A stretch of DNA of 64,000 nucleotides, from positions 992,001-1,056,000 of the forward strand of contig NZ_JBIWXY010000001.1 in assembly GCF_044751345.1 (NCBI RefSeq), read 5' to 3'. Both the position numbers and the translations under genes were made by a program. The notes under the pieces are model-generated. The model made no database searches and had not been told where the DNA came from. It saw only the letters and a program-made list of their open reading frames with translations. Positions 1 through 9,174 of the stretch are shown here, piece by piece. The stretch is from Methylobacillus methanolivorans (lineage in GTDB: Bacteria; Pseudomonadota; Gammaproteobacteria; Burkholderiales; Methylophilaceae). Each line of letters opens with the position of its first letter. Position 1 is the stretch's first letter.

Positions 1-3000
1 GCCTAAGGCCATGAAATAAACTGCCTTGCGCAAGGGAATGCCCTCATCGGCAAACAATGCTGCATACCCAGCAAGTTGCTCTTCATAGGCCATCGCTGCC
101 GTGAGCATCATGCCAACATCAGCATCGGCAGGTAAGCGTGTTGATTTATAATCAATAATCCAACGCTCGCCTTGCTCAATAAAGCAACGATCAACCACTT
201 GCGGCTTGAATCCAGTTTCCCCTATATGGCCCATCGCAAGCTCAGCAGCGGCCTCTGGTCGAGGCGATAGCACCCAGCGACCATCCGCGCTTTGCAAGGT
301 CAACGTCAGCAATTGCAATACTTGCGCGGCTGCCGCCTCGGCAACATCAAGTGCATGTCCTTGCCTGGCCAGCCAGCGCATCATCGCGGGTTGTAGCCTA
401 GGCAAGCGTGTTAGCCAGCTGTCAAAGTCGGGATTGGCTGCAATCAGCTCCACATATTGATGCGCCAGTGTGCCGATATGCGCCTCCAATCCAGCTTGCC
501 TACCGAGCACCGACGTTTCGCCATGTGCTTGACCGGAGGAAATTGCCTCGTGCCTGTTCTCGGCATAGATAGCAGGTAGCCCAGGCTCGGCAACGCGAAT
601 CAACTTGGGGATGAAATCAGCGAGCGCTACCCCCTGTGGAGTTGGCTGCGCTGGCTGTGCATCTTGTGCAGCGACCTCGATAAATTGCCCCGCCAAGTGT
701 GGCCAGAGCGAATCGAGGAACGTCCCGCTGGCTGGCTTCAGCTCCCCTTTGGCATTGGGGCTGACGCTACCCAACAAGTGCAGGCAGCGTTCAGTACGGG
801 TAGCCGCCACATATAGCACCCGCGCACTTTCATGATCAGCACGCTCTTTTTCCAGCATTTTGAGATAACTGTAAGGACTAGGCTCATCGCGCCCGCTTGC
901 ACCTTTGGGGATAAACGGAGCCGTCACCAATTCAGTGCTGACGCCATGTGCAGTTTCCACCGCCACTTCCTCCCACAGCAATAATGGCGTTTCACCATTG
1001 CGCGGGCGGCGCTCCAAGCCGGGCAAGATCACAGTATCAAACTCCAGCCCCTTGGACTTGTGGATGGTCATGAACTGCAACTGCCCATTGGCCTGTATAT
1101 CGGGTGCGGCATAGAGCTTTTCTACTTCTTGCACCAAGCGCTCCAGGCTAAAACGGCCTTGTTGATCAAGCTGGTCAACGAGGGCAAAAAACGCCTCCAC
1201 ATCGGTAATATCGCTAGCCTGCCAGAGAGATTGCGCCCCGCCCAGCATGAGCCAGGCACTTTCCAGCCAGCGACTCAATGGCATGCGCCCTTGCTGCCCC
1301 AGCGCTTCTGTCAACACTTGCACAACATGGTGGCTACGCTGACGGCCATCCTCGCTCATACCCGCCAGCACAGCACTATCATGCAGCAATGACCAGATGG
1401 TGCGATAGCGCTCACGCCCAGCCAAAACATGCAGGTCAGCTAGCTGCAAGCCACACCAAGGCGCACGCAGCATGGCCAGCCAATTGACGCGATCGGCACG
1501 CTGTAACAAGGCATGCGTCAAGGCCAGCAGGTCCTGCACACTTTGGCGCCCGGCAAGTTGCTCTATTTCTACGGCCTGGAAATGCAGGTCAGGATGGTGG
1601 CGGCGAATTTCTGCCACCAGTGTGTCAAGGTGCGCCCGTGCCCGCACCAGCACGGCAATACTGGCGGCGGGCTTGCTCGCCCAGGTTTGGCGGATGATCT
1701 CGACGACCCGAGCCGCCTCACGCATGCGCAATGCCTCTGCATCGTGGTCCGGCCCGGCAATCAGTGGATGTACCACCACGCCAGCATCAGCCTCCGCTGC
1801 ACGCGTCGCCACGAATTCACGGTAATGAATCGCGCCCTGTACCACGCTATCCTCTGCGGGGAACACATGCTTGAAGGTAGCATTGATCCAATCCACTACC
1901 GGCGGGGATGATCGGTTGTTGCGGCAAAGCTGCAAGCGCTCCAGCGGCAAATCACCTATGCCCTCTTCCGCCACTTCCAGGAACAGGCCAACATTGGCCT
2001 TGCGGAAGCGGTATATCGACTGCATGGGGTCGCCCACGGCAAACAAGGTATGTCCATCACCAGGAGTCCAACCTGAAGTGAGCCGCTGCAACAGCTTGAC
2101 CTGCCCTGGACTGGTATCCTGAAATTCATCCACCAGCAGATGCTGCACGGGATAATCCAGGGCAAGGTCGGTAGGCGTATCGTCATCGCCCAGTGCTTCC
2201 AATGCACGTAGCGACATTTCAACAAAATCCACCTCGCCTGCCTGCTGGAACACCACCCACAATTGAGCCACGGCAATCTTCAACAGCTGCGCCAGTGCCG
2301 CCACCATCTGCCAGCTTTGTTCATCCTGGCGTAACGGCAAGCTACGCAGGCGCTGCAAGGCAGCCTCGGCACCTGCCGTCTGCTGCAAGGTCGCGATAAT
2401 CTCGGCAAACTGCTCCTTGAATGGCTTGGACTCCGATGTCGCGGGAAAACCGTTTTTTACGTTGACGGTCTTGCGCAGCGTGCCCGTGCCAGTCAGCAAC
2501 AGATCGCACACTGCCAGCCATGTACAAAGTGCCTTGGAAGTCGCAGGCAACGGTGTTTCCCAGTCCAGCAGCAAGGCTTGCGGCACATCACAGGCAAGGT
2601 GGCTCGCGGCATAGCGTGCCACCGGCATCAAGGCGCTTTGCACACGGCCCGGCAACATGGTGGCCGCGGCATGCAAATCCTGGCTGATCAGGTGCTCCAG
2701 CGCCCGCTCCGCAGCCTGCTGCAAATCACCATGATTGGCGTACTCCAACCACTGGTCGCGCTTGCCAAGCATATCCACCAACAGGCCGGTGAGTTTTTGC
2801 ACATCATTATCGACATAACCAAGCGCCAAGCGCACAGCCTGCCCTAGCCCATCTTCGTCTACCAGCGCCAACGTGCGCTCAGCGGCCAATTGATAATGCG
2901 GAGTGGCGTCCTCGCTAATCGCTGGCTGGCTGCCAAAGCGGCTCAGCAATGGCATCTGCCGCGCCAGGTGGCCCGACAAGGAGTCGATGGTAAATATTTT

Positions 3001-3354
3001 CAAGCGCGAGGGATTGTCCAGCAGTTGCCAATCCAGGCTGGCCGCATGCTGCAACGCTGCCACACCCAGGCGGAAAGTCTGCTGCTTGTGTATGGCCTGC
3101 GGCATCTGGCCGCTGGCCGCCATCAGCAGGCTATCCAATATGCGCGAGCGCATCTCGGCGGCTGCCTTGTTGGTAAACGTAATGGCGATGATCTGCTCCG
3201 GGGCCGACACGGTGGTCAGCAGGCGCAGGAAGCGCTGCGTCAACAGCTCGGTCTTGCCTGCACCAGCCGGGGCCTCAACAATAAACGAAGCCAGCTCCAG
3301 GGCACGCTCGCGACTGATGCGATCCAGTTCCAGCAAATCCATGGCGTCGGTCAT
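1..3354 (-). CDS. UvrD/AddA-like ATP-dependent helicase-nuclease (3' end cut by window edge)
   Basis: This is the large helicase-nuclease subunit of a two-gene double-strand-break repair operon. The reading frame stays open for about 1118 codons to the left edge and probably lacks only a few C-terminal residues. Superfamily 1 helicase motifs appear in order: Walker A APAGAGKTELL (K34), ITFTNKAAAEM, the Walker B motif LLVDEFQDTS near residue 406, VGDPMQSIYRFR, MTIHKSKGLEF and LYVAATRTE. Near residue 1065 the motif WIIDYKS marks a C-terminal PD-(D/E)XK nuclease, as in AddA. The ATG overlaps the stop codon of the upstream nuclease gene (ATGA), so translation is probably coupled. By family knowledge it would unwind and resect DNA ends for recombination. 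It could be called RexA-like or AddA-like. The function is inferred from motifs and from its partner. Confidence 0.93.
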   Translation of the reverse strand, partial: MTDAMDLLELDRISRERALELASFIVEAPAGAGKTELLTQRFLRLLTTVSAPEQIIAITFTNKAAAEMRSRILDSLLMAASGQMPQAIHKQQTFRLGVAALQHAASLDWQLLDNPSRLKIFTIDSLSGHLARQMPLLSRFGSQPAISEDATPHYQLAAERTLALVDEDGLGQAVRLALGYVDNDVQKLTGLLVDMLGKRDQWLEYANHGDLQQAAERALEHLISQDLHAAATMLPGRVQSALMPVARYAASHLACDVPQALLLDWETPLPATSKALCTWLAVCDLLLTGTGTLRKTVNVKNGFPATSESKPFKEQFAEIIATLQQTAGAEAALQRLRSLPLRQDEQSWQMVAALAQLLKIAVAQLWVVFQQAGEVDFVEMSLRALEALGDDDTPTDLALDYPVQHLLVDEFQDTSPGQVKLLQRLTSGWTPGDGHTLFAVGDPMQSIYRFRKANVGLFLEVAEEGIGDLPLERLQLCRNNRSSPPVVDWINATFKHVFPAEDSVVQGAIHYREFVATRAAEADAGVVVHPLIAGPDHDAEALRMREAARVVEIIRQTWASKPAASIAVLVRARAHLDTLVAEIRRHHPDLHFQAVEIEQLAGRQSVQDLLALTHALLQRADRVNWLAMLRAPWCGLQLADLHVLAGRERYRTIWSLLHDSAVLAGMSEDGRQRSHHVVQVLTEALGQQGRMPLSRWLESAWLMLGGAQSLWQASDITDVEAFFALVDQLDQQGRFSLERLVQEVEKLYAAPDIQANGQLQFMTIHKSKGLEFDTVILPGLERRPRNGETPLLLWEEVAVETAHGVSTELVTAPFIPKGASGRDEPSPYSYLKMLEKERADHESARVLYVAATRTERCLHLLGSVSPNAKGELKPASGTFLDSLWPHLAGQFIEVAAQDAQPAQPTPQGVALADFIPKLIRVAEPGLPAIYAENRHEAISSGQAHGETSVLGRQAGLEAHIGTLAHQYVELIAANPDFDSWLTRLPRLQPAMMRWLARQGHALDVAEAAAAQVLQLLTLTLQSADGRWVLSPRPEAAAELAMGHIGETGFKPQVVDRCFIEQGERWIIDYKSTRLPADADVGMMLTAAMAYEEQLAGYAALFADEGIPLRKAVYFMALG

Positions 3355-6104
3355 GATGCCTCTCCCTGCTGCAAACGCTCGAACTGTAGCTGCCTTTCCG
3401 GCAAGCGCAACAAAGGTAGCACCTCGCAATAGGCAAGCTCTTTTTCATCCTGCAACACGACTGCGGCCTCCCCACGCTTGAGTTCATTGACGACATTCGT
3501 GATGCTGGTATGCCAATGTTCAAGCACGCTATGCCAATCGGGGAAATCTCCCTCAGGAAATACATCCCGGGTTTTCTTGTCATCCAGCACCGGCATGGCG
3601 GGCAACACGCCATCACTGGCAAGCCCGGCAAACGCGTGCTCTTCCAGCTTGACCATGGCGAATGCAATGGCAGCGACTTCAGCGCTTTCATCAGCAGGGT
3701 CTTGCGTGGCCAAGACAAATGCGGCGTACACCGGTAACTGCGGCTCGGTGATGCGGCTTTGCGCCCAGTTTTTCGTATCTGGCTTGCGGCCTGTCTTGTA
3801 ATCAATGACGATACGGCGGCCATCTGCCAATTGGTCGATGCGATCAATGATGAGCGTGATTTCAACTCCTTCGATCATGATCTTTTGCTGCTGCTCACTG
3901 GCCAGCACAGTAAAAGGCTGGTCGCGCGTTTTCTCCAGCGCCAGCCAGCCTTTGAGCAAGCGGGTCAGGCGCATGGTTTCCAGCTCGGAAAAAGCGTCGC
4001 TCAAGGTCTCGTCACAGCTGGCAATATATTCAGTCAGTGATACCTGCACCGCCTCAGCCAATGCCTGCTCCAGTTGCACTTCATCCATTTCCAGCAGGTC
4101 TTGCAGGCCACGCCCTTGCCAGAAATGCTCCAGCACCAGGTGCACCAGGGTACCGCGCTCAGCAGCATCCAGGCCGTTGACTGGTGTTCTCAATGCCCGC
4201 GCATGCAAGCGATATTGGTAATAAGCCCAGGCCGGGCAAATAGCCTGCGCCTTGAGTAGGCCAGTGCCGCCCGAGATATGCTCGCCCTCTGCCACGGCTG
4301 GCGCCTGGTGGTCGTCAAGCCATTGCAATGGCTTGGCATCCTGCAAAGCCAAGCTCTGCGCAAGGCTCTGGCTAGCCGCAGGAGCAGCATCAAATAATGA
4401 TATATCTTGCAACATCGGGCTGATGCGCAGCTCACGCTCGCCATCCTTCGCCGCACTAGAAAACACAAGCTGATGTGCGCTATGCAGCAAACGCTGGTGA
4501 ACGACTTGGGCAAATGCGCTCTGCACGGCGCTATCTGCATTTGGGACGCCATGGTCACGCTGCATACCCGCAGGCAGCAAGGGATTAGGCCGTGGTAGCG
4601 GTGGCCAACTATGATCATTCATGCCCATCACCCATAAACCATCCAGTGGTTGGCTCACGCTTTCCAGCATGCCCATCACCTGGAGCCGCACTTCGCCCTC
4701 GGCCTCGGGCTGGTAAATCTGCTCCTGCACCAGCTCGCGCAGCCTAGCCAAGGCCTGGGAAAAAGACATGGGCTGCTGCAATACCTCCAATGCCGCCAGT
4801 GCCTGTAAGACCTTACCGAATGCCTGGATCGCCTGGAACTCAAAACTGGAAAGACTACGCTGCTTGCCCGGCCAATCCAGCGCATCCAGGGCGCGCTGCA
4901 TCACGTCCACCCAGGCAGAAGGTAGCTGCTGGGCTGGTTGCGCCTGCAAAATCGCCAGCGCTGCGGCAATATGCGCTTGCAAGCCAGCAAGCGACAATGG
5001 TGCCTGCTCGCTGCCAGCTTCGCGCCGGATAAAACGCTGCAGGCGCGACATATTAATGGACAAAGGCAATCGCTCCCGCATGCGGGCATCAAGCTGGGCT
5101 CGCGCATCCGCTTCGGTTACAGCATACGACCAGTAAGGCTGTTGCAGCAATTGCGAGAAATCCTGCTGCTCCACTTTATCTTGCCGTCGGTGCTGGCTGA
5201 AGAAGCGCAACAAGGTCAGCGCTGTTTGCACCACGGGCTCACGCTGCAAAGGCTGACCGAGGGAAAAATCATACTGTCGCGGTGCCTCCACCATGGCAGG
5301 GCGCACCCATGCCGGATGCAAGGCATCATCCAGCAAGCGTGCCAGTGCCCCCCGCAGCTTGGCGAGTTCCGGGACAACAATCCCTATTCTGGCGCCAGGA
5401 TGATCCGCAAGCTGCTGTTGCGCCCAGGCCACCGCAGCACGACACTCAGCCTCCTGATCAGCCAATAACACCCGCTGGGCATGACCGGTATCAGCCAGTG
5501 TAGTGTCATGGCGCTGCACATTGACATTGCGCTGCTGCAACACCGCACGTAACTGCGCCATCTGTGGCGTAATGCGGTCGAACCCGGCAAAAGAAATGGA
5601 CTCTGGCAAGTCTCCGATGCCCTGCGCCAACATCTCCACTTGCCAGTCAACATAGCGTGCAGCTTCCATCCAGCCGCCTTGTCGGCAGCGTGATAAAAAT
5701 TCACGATGCCAGGCAATGAACTGGCGGGTTTCTTCGCTATAACTAGCGTCAGGCAACGGCAAGCGCCACTCGAGCAATAATTGGTTGGCCTCCTGCGCCA
5801 TGCGCGCCAGCCCCTTGATGTCAAACAGCGCACTCGCCACATCGCTCGCCAGCACGTCCTCGATCACCGCCTCCCACAATAGCCGTTCCTGCACATTGCT
5901 CAGCACCCCCTGTGGTACTTGCTGCACATCCAGCTTGCCAGCAAGCATGGCGTGATCAAATAAGCCCTCCAGCCATTGGCTGACGGTCATGATATTGAGC
6001 AAGGGCCATTGCTTCAGTCCTTGGGCTGATTGCGCCCTGGCATGGTCTAGCTGCAAGGCGCGGGCAAGACGTGCGGTCGCACAGAGAATAAGGTGATTGT
6101 TCAT
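3351..6104 (-). CDS. AddB-like PD-(D/E)XK nuclease, probable DNA repair protein
   Basis: The 917-residue product begins MNNHLILCATARLARALQ. I chose the ATG at 6104 over a TTG eight codons upstream because family members start at this segment. The C-terminal third carries a RecB-type nuclease motif, IVIDYKTGRK near residue 770. The N-terminal part resembles the inactivated helicase fold of AddB proteins: a GIVVPELAKLRG segment is present but no intact Walker A. It lies directly upstream of the UvrD-like helicase-nuclease and its TGA overlaps that gene's ATG, so the two should form one complex. It matches the family annotated as probable DNA repair protein in beta- and gammaproteobacteria that use AddAB-like rather than RecBCD enzymes. 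The family is fairly certain. Whether it has nuclease activity is inferred from the motif. Confidence 0.9.
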   Translation of the reverse strand: MNNHLILCATARLARALQLDHARAQSAQGLKQWPLLNIMTVSQWLEGLFDHAMLAGKLDVQQVPQGVLSNVQERLLWEAVIEDVLASDVASALFDIKGLARMAQEANQLLLEWRLPLPDASYSEETRQFIAWHREFLSRCRQGGWMEAARYVDWQVEMLAQGIGDLPESISFAGFDRITPQMAQLRAVLQQRNVNVQRHDTTLADTGHAQRVLLADQEAECRAAVAWAQQQLADHPGARIGIVVPELAKLRGALARLLDDALHPAWVRPAMVEAPRQYDFSLGQPLQREPVVQTALTLLRFFSQHRRQDKVEQQDFSQLLQQPYWSYAVTEADARAQLDARMRERLPLSINMSRLQRFIRREAGSEQAPLSLAGLQAHIAAALAILQAQPAQQLPSAWVDVMQRALDALDWPGKQRSLSSFEFQAIQAFGKVLQALAALEVLQQPMSFSQALARLRELVQEQIYQPEAEGEVRLQVMGMLESVSQPLDGLWVMGMNDHSWPPLPRPNPLLPAGMQRDHGVPNADSAVQSAFAQVVHQRLLHSAHQLVFSSAAKDGERELRISPMLQDISLFDAAPAASQSLAQSLALQDAKPLQWLDDHQAPAVAEGEHISGGTGLLKAQAICPAWAYYQYRLHARALRTPVNGLDAAERGTLVHLVLEHFWQGRGLQDLLEMDEVQLEQALAEAVQVSLTEYIASCDETLSDAFSELETMRLTRLLKGWLALEKTRDQPFTVLASEQQQKIMIEGVEITLIIDRIDQLADGRRIVIDYKTGRKPDTKNWAQSRITEPQLPVYAAFVLATQDPADESAEVAAIAFAMVKLEEHAFAGLASDGVLPAMPVLDDKKTRDVFPEGDFPDWHSVLEHWHTSITNVVNELKRGEAAVVLQDEKELAYCEVLPLLRLPERQLQFERLQQGEAS

Positions 6105-6218
6105 GGATGAGGATTTTACTTGATTCAAGCAGGGTTGGCCTTGCGTGCCATCACTACTACCAAATGCGTCATAACTACAGCTTGACAGCCACGGCCTTGC
6201 CGCCTACCTTGCGAGCCT

Positions 6219-6716
6219 ATGGCTGAGCAGAAAAACTACATTACGCCGGAAGGCTACGCACGTCTCAAAGACGAATTCGAGCAGTTATACAAAATTGAAC
6301 GGCCCAAGGTGGTCAGTGATGTTTCCTGGGCCGCCAGCAACGGCGACCGCAGCGAAAACGGCGACTATATCTATGGCAAGAAGCGCCTGCGCCAGATTGA
6401 CTCGCGCCTGCGCTTTCTCATGAAGCGCATGGATATTGCCGTGGTGGTGGACCCGCAAACTCAACAAGACCTGGAAAAAATCTATTTTGGTGCTTGGGTG
6501 GAGCTTTATTCCCTGGAAAAAGATAGCGAACATCATTACCGCATTGTCGGCCAGGATGAGCTGGACCCAGGCAAAGGCTATATCAGCTGGATTTCCCCGC
6601 TGGCGCGCGCGCTACTCGGCAAACAACCTGGCGATGTCATTCGCGTGGAAACCCCGGCTGGTGAAGAAAGTTTTGAGGTCGTCGACGTCAGTTACCACGC
6701 CCCGGCACAAGACTGA
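6219..6716 (+). CDS. greB: Transcription elongation factor GreB
   Basis: This cytoplasmic factor of 165 residues enters the RNA polymerase secondary channel and stimulates cleavage of backtracked transcripts. The N-terminal coiled coil begins ITPEGYARLKDEFEQLY. It carries the segment ASNGDRSENGDYIYGKKRLR, whose acidic residues form the tip of the finger. GDYIYGKKRLR is diagnostic for GreB rather than GreA. The C-terminal domain is the FKBP-like region ending in SWISPLARALLGKQPGD. Length and motifs are standard. It is transcribed away from the nuclease operon and lies 17 bp upstream of earP, with which it may be co-transcribed. Confidence 0.97.
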   Translation: MAEQKNYITPEGYARLKDEFEQLYKIERPKVVSDVSWAASNGDRSENGDYIYGKKRLRQIDSRLRFLMKRMDIAVVVDPQTQQDLEKIYFGAWVELYSLEKDSEHHYRIVGQDELDPGKGYISWISPLARALLGKQPGDVIRVETPAGEESFEVVDVSYHAPAQD

Positions 6717-6733
6717 TTGAGAACAAGGGTGAT

Positions 6734-7840
6734 GTGAGCATGCGCTGGGATATTTTTTGCAGCATTATCGATAACTATGGCGATATAGGCGTGTGCTGGC
6801 GCCTGGCCAGGCAATTGACATGCGAACATGGCATCAAGGTCAGGCTCTGGGTAGATCAACCCAGCGTTGCTGCCAAGTTGATCCCCGGGCTGGACTCAAC
6901 ATTGGCATCGCAGCACATCGCCGGAGTAGACGTTTGCCATTGGAGTAGCCCTTTTCCTCCCGTAGAGGTTGCAGATGTCGTTATCGAGGCATTCGCTTGC
7001 GAATTACCTGAAACTTATCTGCACGCCATGCAGAATCGTCGGCCTGTGTGGATCAACCTGGAATATTTGAGTGCAGAATCATGGGTAGATGATTTTCATG
7101 CAAAACCTTCCGTACACCCACAACTAGGCCTGACTAAACACTTCTTTTTCCCAGGCTTCACCCCGGCTTGCGGTGGCCTCATCCGTGAAAACCATCTGCT
7201 GGCAGAACGCTCACGCTTTCAACAAAGCAAGGTATCGCAAGCTGCCTTCTGGCATGGCCTGGGCATGATGCCCAACCAGGCCTATACCATCAGCCTGTTC
7301 TGCTATCCGCATGCCCCAGTGAATTCCTTGCTGGAAGCGATCGCGCAAACAGATCAACCAGTACTGTGCATTATTCCCCAGGGCCAGACTGCCGACCATG
7401 CCATGCAATGGCTTGATGCCCACCCTACCCAGGATAGGCTCAGGATCGCGACTATCCCTTTCCTTTCCCAAGAGCAATATGACCAACTGCTTTGGGCTTG
7501 CGACCTCAACTTTGTGCGTGGCGAGGATAGCTGGATCAGGGCCTTATGGGCGGGCAAACCAATGATCTGGCAACCGTATCTGCAAGAGGAAGACACTCAC
7601 CTCGTCAAGCTGGAAGCTTTTCTGCAACGCTACTGCCAAGATAGCCCTTCAGACTTGGCTATCCACATGATGGCGGCCCACCGGGCATGGAATCGCCATG
7701 GCTTCACGCCCTCTGCCTGGCAGGCGGTGCTGGCAGCCCTGCCAGGCTGGCAGCGTCAAGCACAAACCTATGCAGAAAACCTGGCAAAAGAAACCGACTT
7801 GGCCGCTAAGCTGGTGATTTACTGTAAGAAATTTTTCTGA
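6734..7840 (+). CDS. earP: EF-P arginine rhamnosyltransferase EarP
   Basis: EarP transfers rhamnose from dTDP-rhamnose to Arg32 of elongation factor P. That modification lets EF-P rescue ribosomes stalled on polyproline. The protein has the DUF2331 family N-terminus IFCSIIDNYGDIGVCWRLAR, with the two aspartates D13 and D17 when counted from the GTG start, and the C-terminal nucleotide-sugar motif RGEDSWIRALWAGKP. A GTG at 6734 and an ATG at 6740 are both possible starts, and an AAGGG lies just upstream of them. The neighbour efp, which encodes Arg at position 32, follows 59 bp downstream. This is the usual partnership and supports the assignment strongly. Confidence 0.97.
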   Translation: MSMRWDIFCSIIDNYGDIGVCWRLARQLTCEHGIKVRLWVDQPSVAAKLIPGLDSTLASQHIAGVDVCHWSSPFPPVEVADVVIEAFACELPETYLHAMQNRRPVWINLEYLSAESWVDDFHAKPSVHPQLGLTKHFFFPGFTPACGGLIRENHLLAERSRFQQSKVSQAAFWHGLGMMPNQAYTISLFCYPHAPVNSLLEAIAQTDQPVLCIIPQGQTADHAMQWLDAHPTQDRLRIATIPFLSQEQYDQLLWACDLNFVRGEDSWIRALWAGKPMIWQPYLQEEDTHLVKLEAFLQRYCQDSPSDLAIHMMAAHRAWNRHGFTPSAWQAVLAALPGWQRQAQTYAENLAKETDLAAKLVIYCKKFF

Positions 7841-7848
7841 TTTTCGGG

Positions 7849-7854
7849 TATAAT
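7849..7854 (+). promoter_or_regulatory. Probable -10 box of the efp promoter
   Basis: A perfect TATAAT preceded by GGG lies in the short gap between earP and efp, about 46 bp upstream of the efp ATG. The discriminator GCGCG just downstream is typical of promoters for translation genes. No clear -35 box is seen 16-18 bp upstream, so this is a probable promoter, not a certain one. Confidence 0.5.
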
Positions 7855-7899
7855 GCGCGACTTTTTACACTTCACCCTTTTTAAGTCCCAGGACATCAC

Positions 7900-8457
7900 A
7901 TGAAAACAGCTCAGGAACTTCGCGTAGGCAACGTATTTATGGTAGGTAACGACCCTATGGTCGTGCTGAAAGCCGAATACAGCAAATCGGGCCGCAACTC
8001 CTCCGTGGTCAAGATGAAATTCAAGAATCTGCTCACAGAATCCCCGAGCGAAGCCGTTTACAAGGCTGATGACAAGTTTGACGTGGTCGTACTGGAAAAG
8101 AAGGAAGTGACTTATTCCTACTTCGCTGACCCAATGTACGTATTCATGGATGCTGAATACAACCAGTACGAAATTGAAGCGGAAACCATGGAAGATGCGC
8201 TCAACTTCCTGCAAGACGGCATGGAATGTGAAGTGGTGTTCTACAACGGCAAGCCTATCTCCGTTGAACTGCCAAACTCTGTTGTACGCGAAATCACCTA
8301 CACCGAACCTGCCGTCAAAGGCGACACTTCCGGCAAGGTCATGAAGCCAGCCAAGATCGCTACAGGCTTCGAGCTGCCAGTGCCATTGTTCTGTGACATC
8401 GGCGACAAGATCGAAATCGATACCCGCACACTGGAATACAAGAACCGCGTGAAGTAA
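7900..8457 (+). CDS. efp: Elongation factor P
   Basis: EF-P binds between the P and E sites of the ribosome and promotes peptide-bond formation at proline runs. The 185-residue protein starts MKTAQELRVGNVFMVGNDP and shows the three-domain beta-barrel pattern, with SGRNSSVVKMKFKNLLT in domain I and GDKIEIDTRTLEYKNRVK at the C-terminus. The tip residue at position 32 is arginine, not lysine. That is the form modified by EarP, and earP is the gene just upstream. A stem-loop with a T-run follows the stop codon. The identification is secure. Confidence 0.98.
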   Translation: MKTAQELRVGNVFMVGNDPMVVLKAEYSKSGRNSSVVKMKFKNLLTESPSEAVYKADDKFDVVVLEKKEVTYSYFADPMYVFMDAEYNQYEIEAETMEDALNFLQDGMECEVVFYNGKPISVELPNSVVREITYTEPAVKGDTSGKVMKPAKIATGFELPVPLFCDIGDKIEIDTRTLEYKNRVK

Positions 8458-8474
8458 GGTTCAAGTAACCAAGC

Positions 8475-8502
8475 AAGGGAGCCCATGTTGGCTCCCTTTT
8501 TT
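8475..8502 (+). terminator. Rho-independent terminator of efp
   Basis: The stem GGGAGCC / GGCTCCC has a six-base loop, extends by two A-T pairs and is followed by a run of T. It lies 18 bp after the efp stop codon and matches a classical intrinsic terminator. Confidence 0.9.
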
Positions 8503-8535
8503 ATTGCCTGCTTTTATTGGTCAATGCTGACTTTA

Positions 8536-9174
8536 CTACAACAAATCGTGTACCCGGAAGCTCAAGTGAGCACCCTGGATATCTACTTGCCGGATCGCAT
8601 TGGCAAGTAGCTGATCTGCCTTCACCGGCCCAAGCACTTCGCACATCACTATATAAGCTTGGTTCACCAAGGCCTGCAATAATTTCAGGTCGTAGTTTTT
8701 CGTCAGTGAAACCACATGGCCTGCAAGCCAGTCTTGCATGACTTGGTGCGGTTCACGCTCAAGTTTCTGCTTGGTGAGCTGTTGCAGCAGGCGGCTGCGT
8801 ATCATGGACTGCATGCTGGCGTCACTTAAGCCGATGAGAGCAGAAAGCAAAAGAGAGAACATTTGGGTCTGATCATTGAGCCTAGCCTGTTCAGCAACAG
8901 CGGCAAGAATTTCGCCCTGACTACCTGGGTCGGGCAATAATTGGGACGGTGGCAACTCCATGGCAGCAATAATGGCACGCAGCATCTGCCCCCGTTGCGC
9001 CAAATGCTCAGCCCGGGCACAGCATTTGGCGACAAATCCACTGAGCGCAAATGGCGGCTGGTTAGCATATTCACGCGCCCACAGCGCCACTGCTGACAAC
9101 AGCGCATCATCGTCGAGAAATGGCCGTAGCCCGGTCAATATTGCCCGGCGACGCAATGCAATATCCACGGTCAT
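8536..9174 (-). CDS. Uncharacterised protein translationally coupled to amt
   Basis: I do not recognise this family. The 212-residue product is predicted soluble and helix-rich. It has no signal peptide or membrane segment and no cofactor motif that I can identify. Two short segments stand out: ALVNQAYIVMCEVLGPVKADQLLANAIRQVD near the C-terminus (quoted here as two joined pieces, ALVNQAYIVMCEVLGPVK and ADQLLANAIRQVD) and a leucine-rich middle. Its ATG overlaps the TGA of the ammonium transporter gene (ATGA), so it should be translated together with Amt. Amt genes are usually paired with glnK (PII), but this sequence does not look like PII. A role linked to ammonium uptake is a guess from context only. 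The reading frame and codon pattern support a real gene. Confidence 0.75.
   Translation of the reverse strand: MTVDIALRRRAILTGLRPFLDDDALLSAVALWAREYANQPPFALSGFVAKCCARAEHLAQRGQMLRAIIAAMELPPSQLLPDPGSQGEILAAVAEQARLNDQTQMFSLLLSALIGLSDASMQSMIRSRLLQQLTKQKLEREPHQVMQDWLAGHVVSLTKNYDLKLLQALVNQAYIVMCEVLGPVKADQLLANAIRQVDIQGAHLSFRVHDLL

Noticed and set aside
206..3481. Many open frames on the plus strand across the first 6 kb
   Set aside because: They mirror the long minus-strand helicase and nuclease genes, lack ribosome-binding sites and show no protein-like features.
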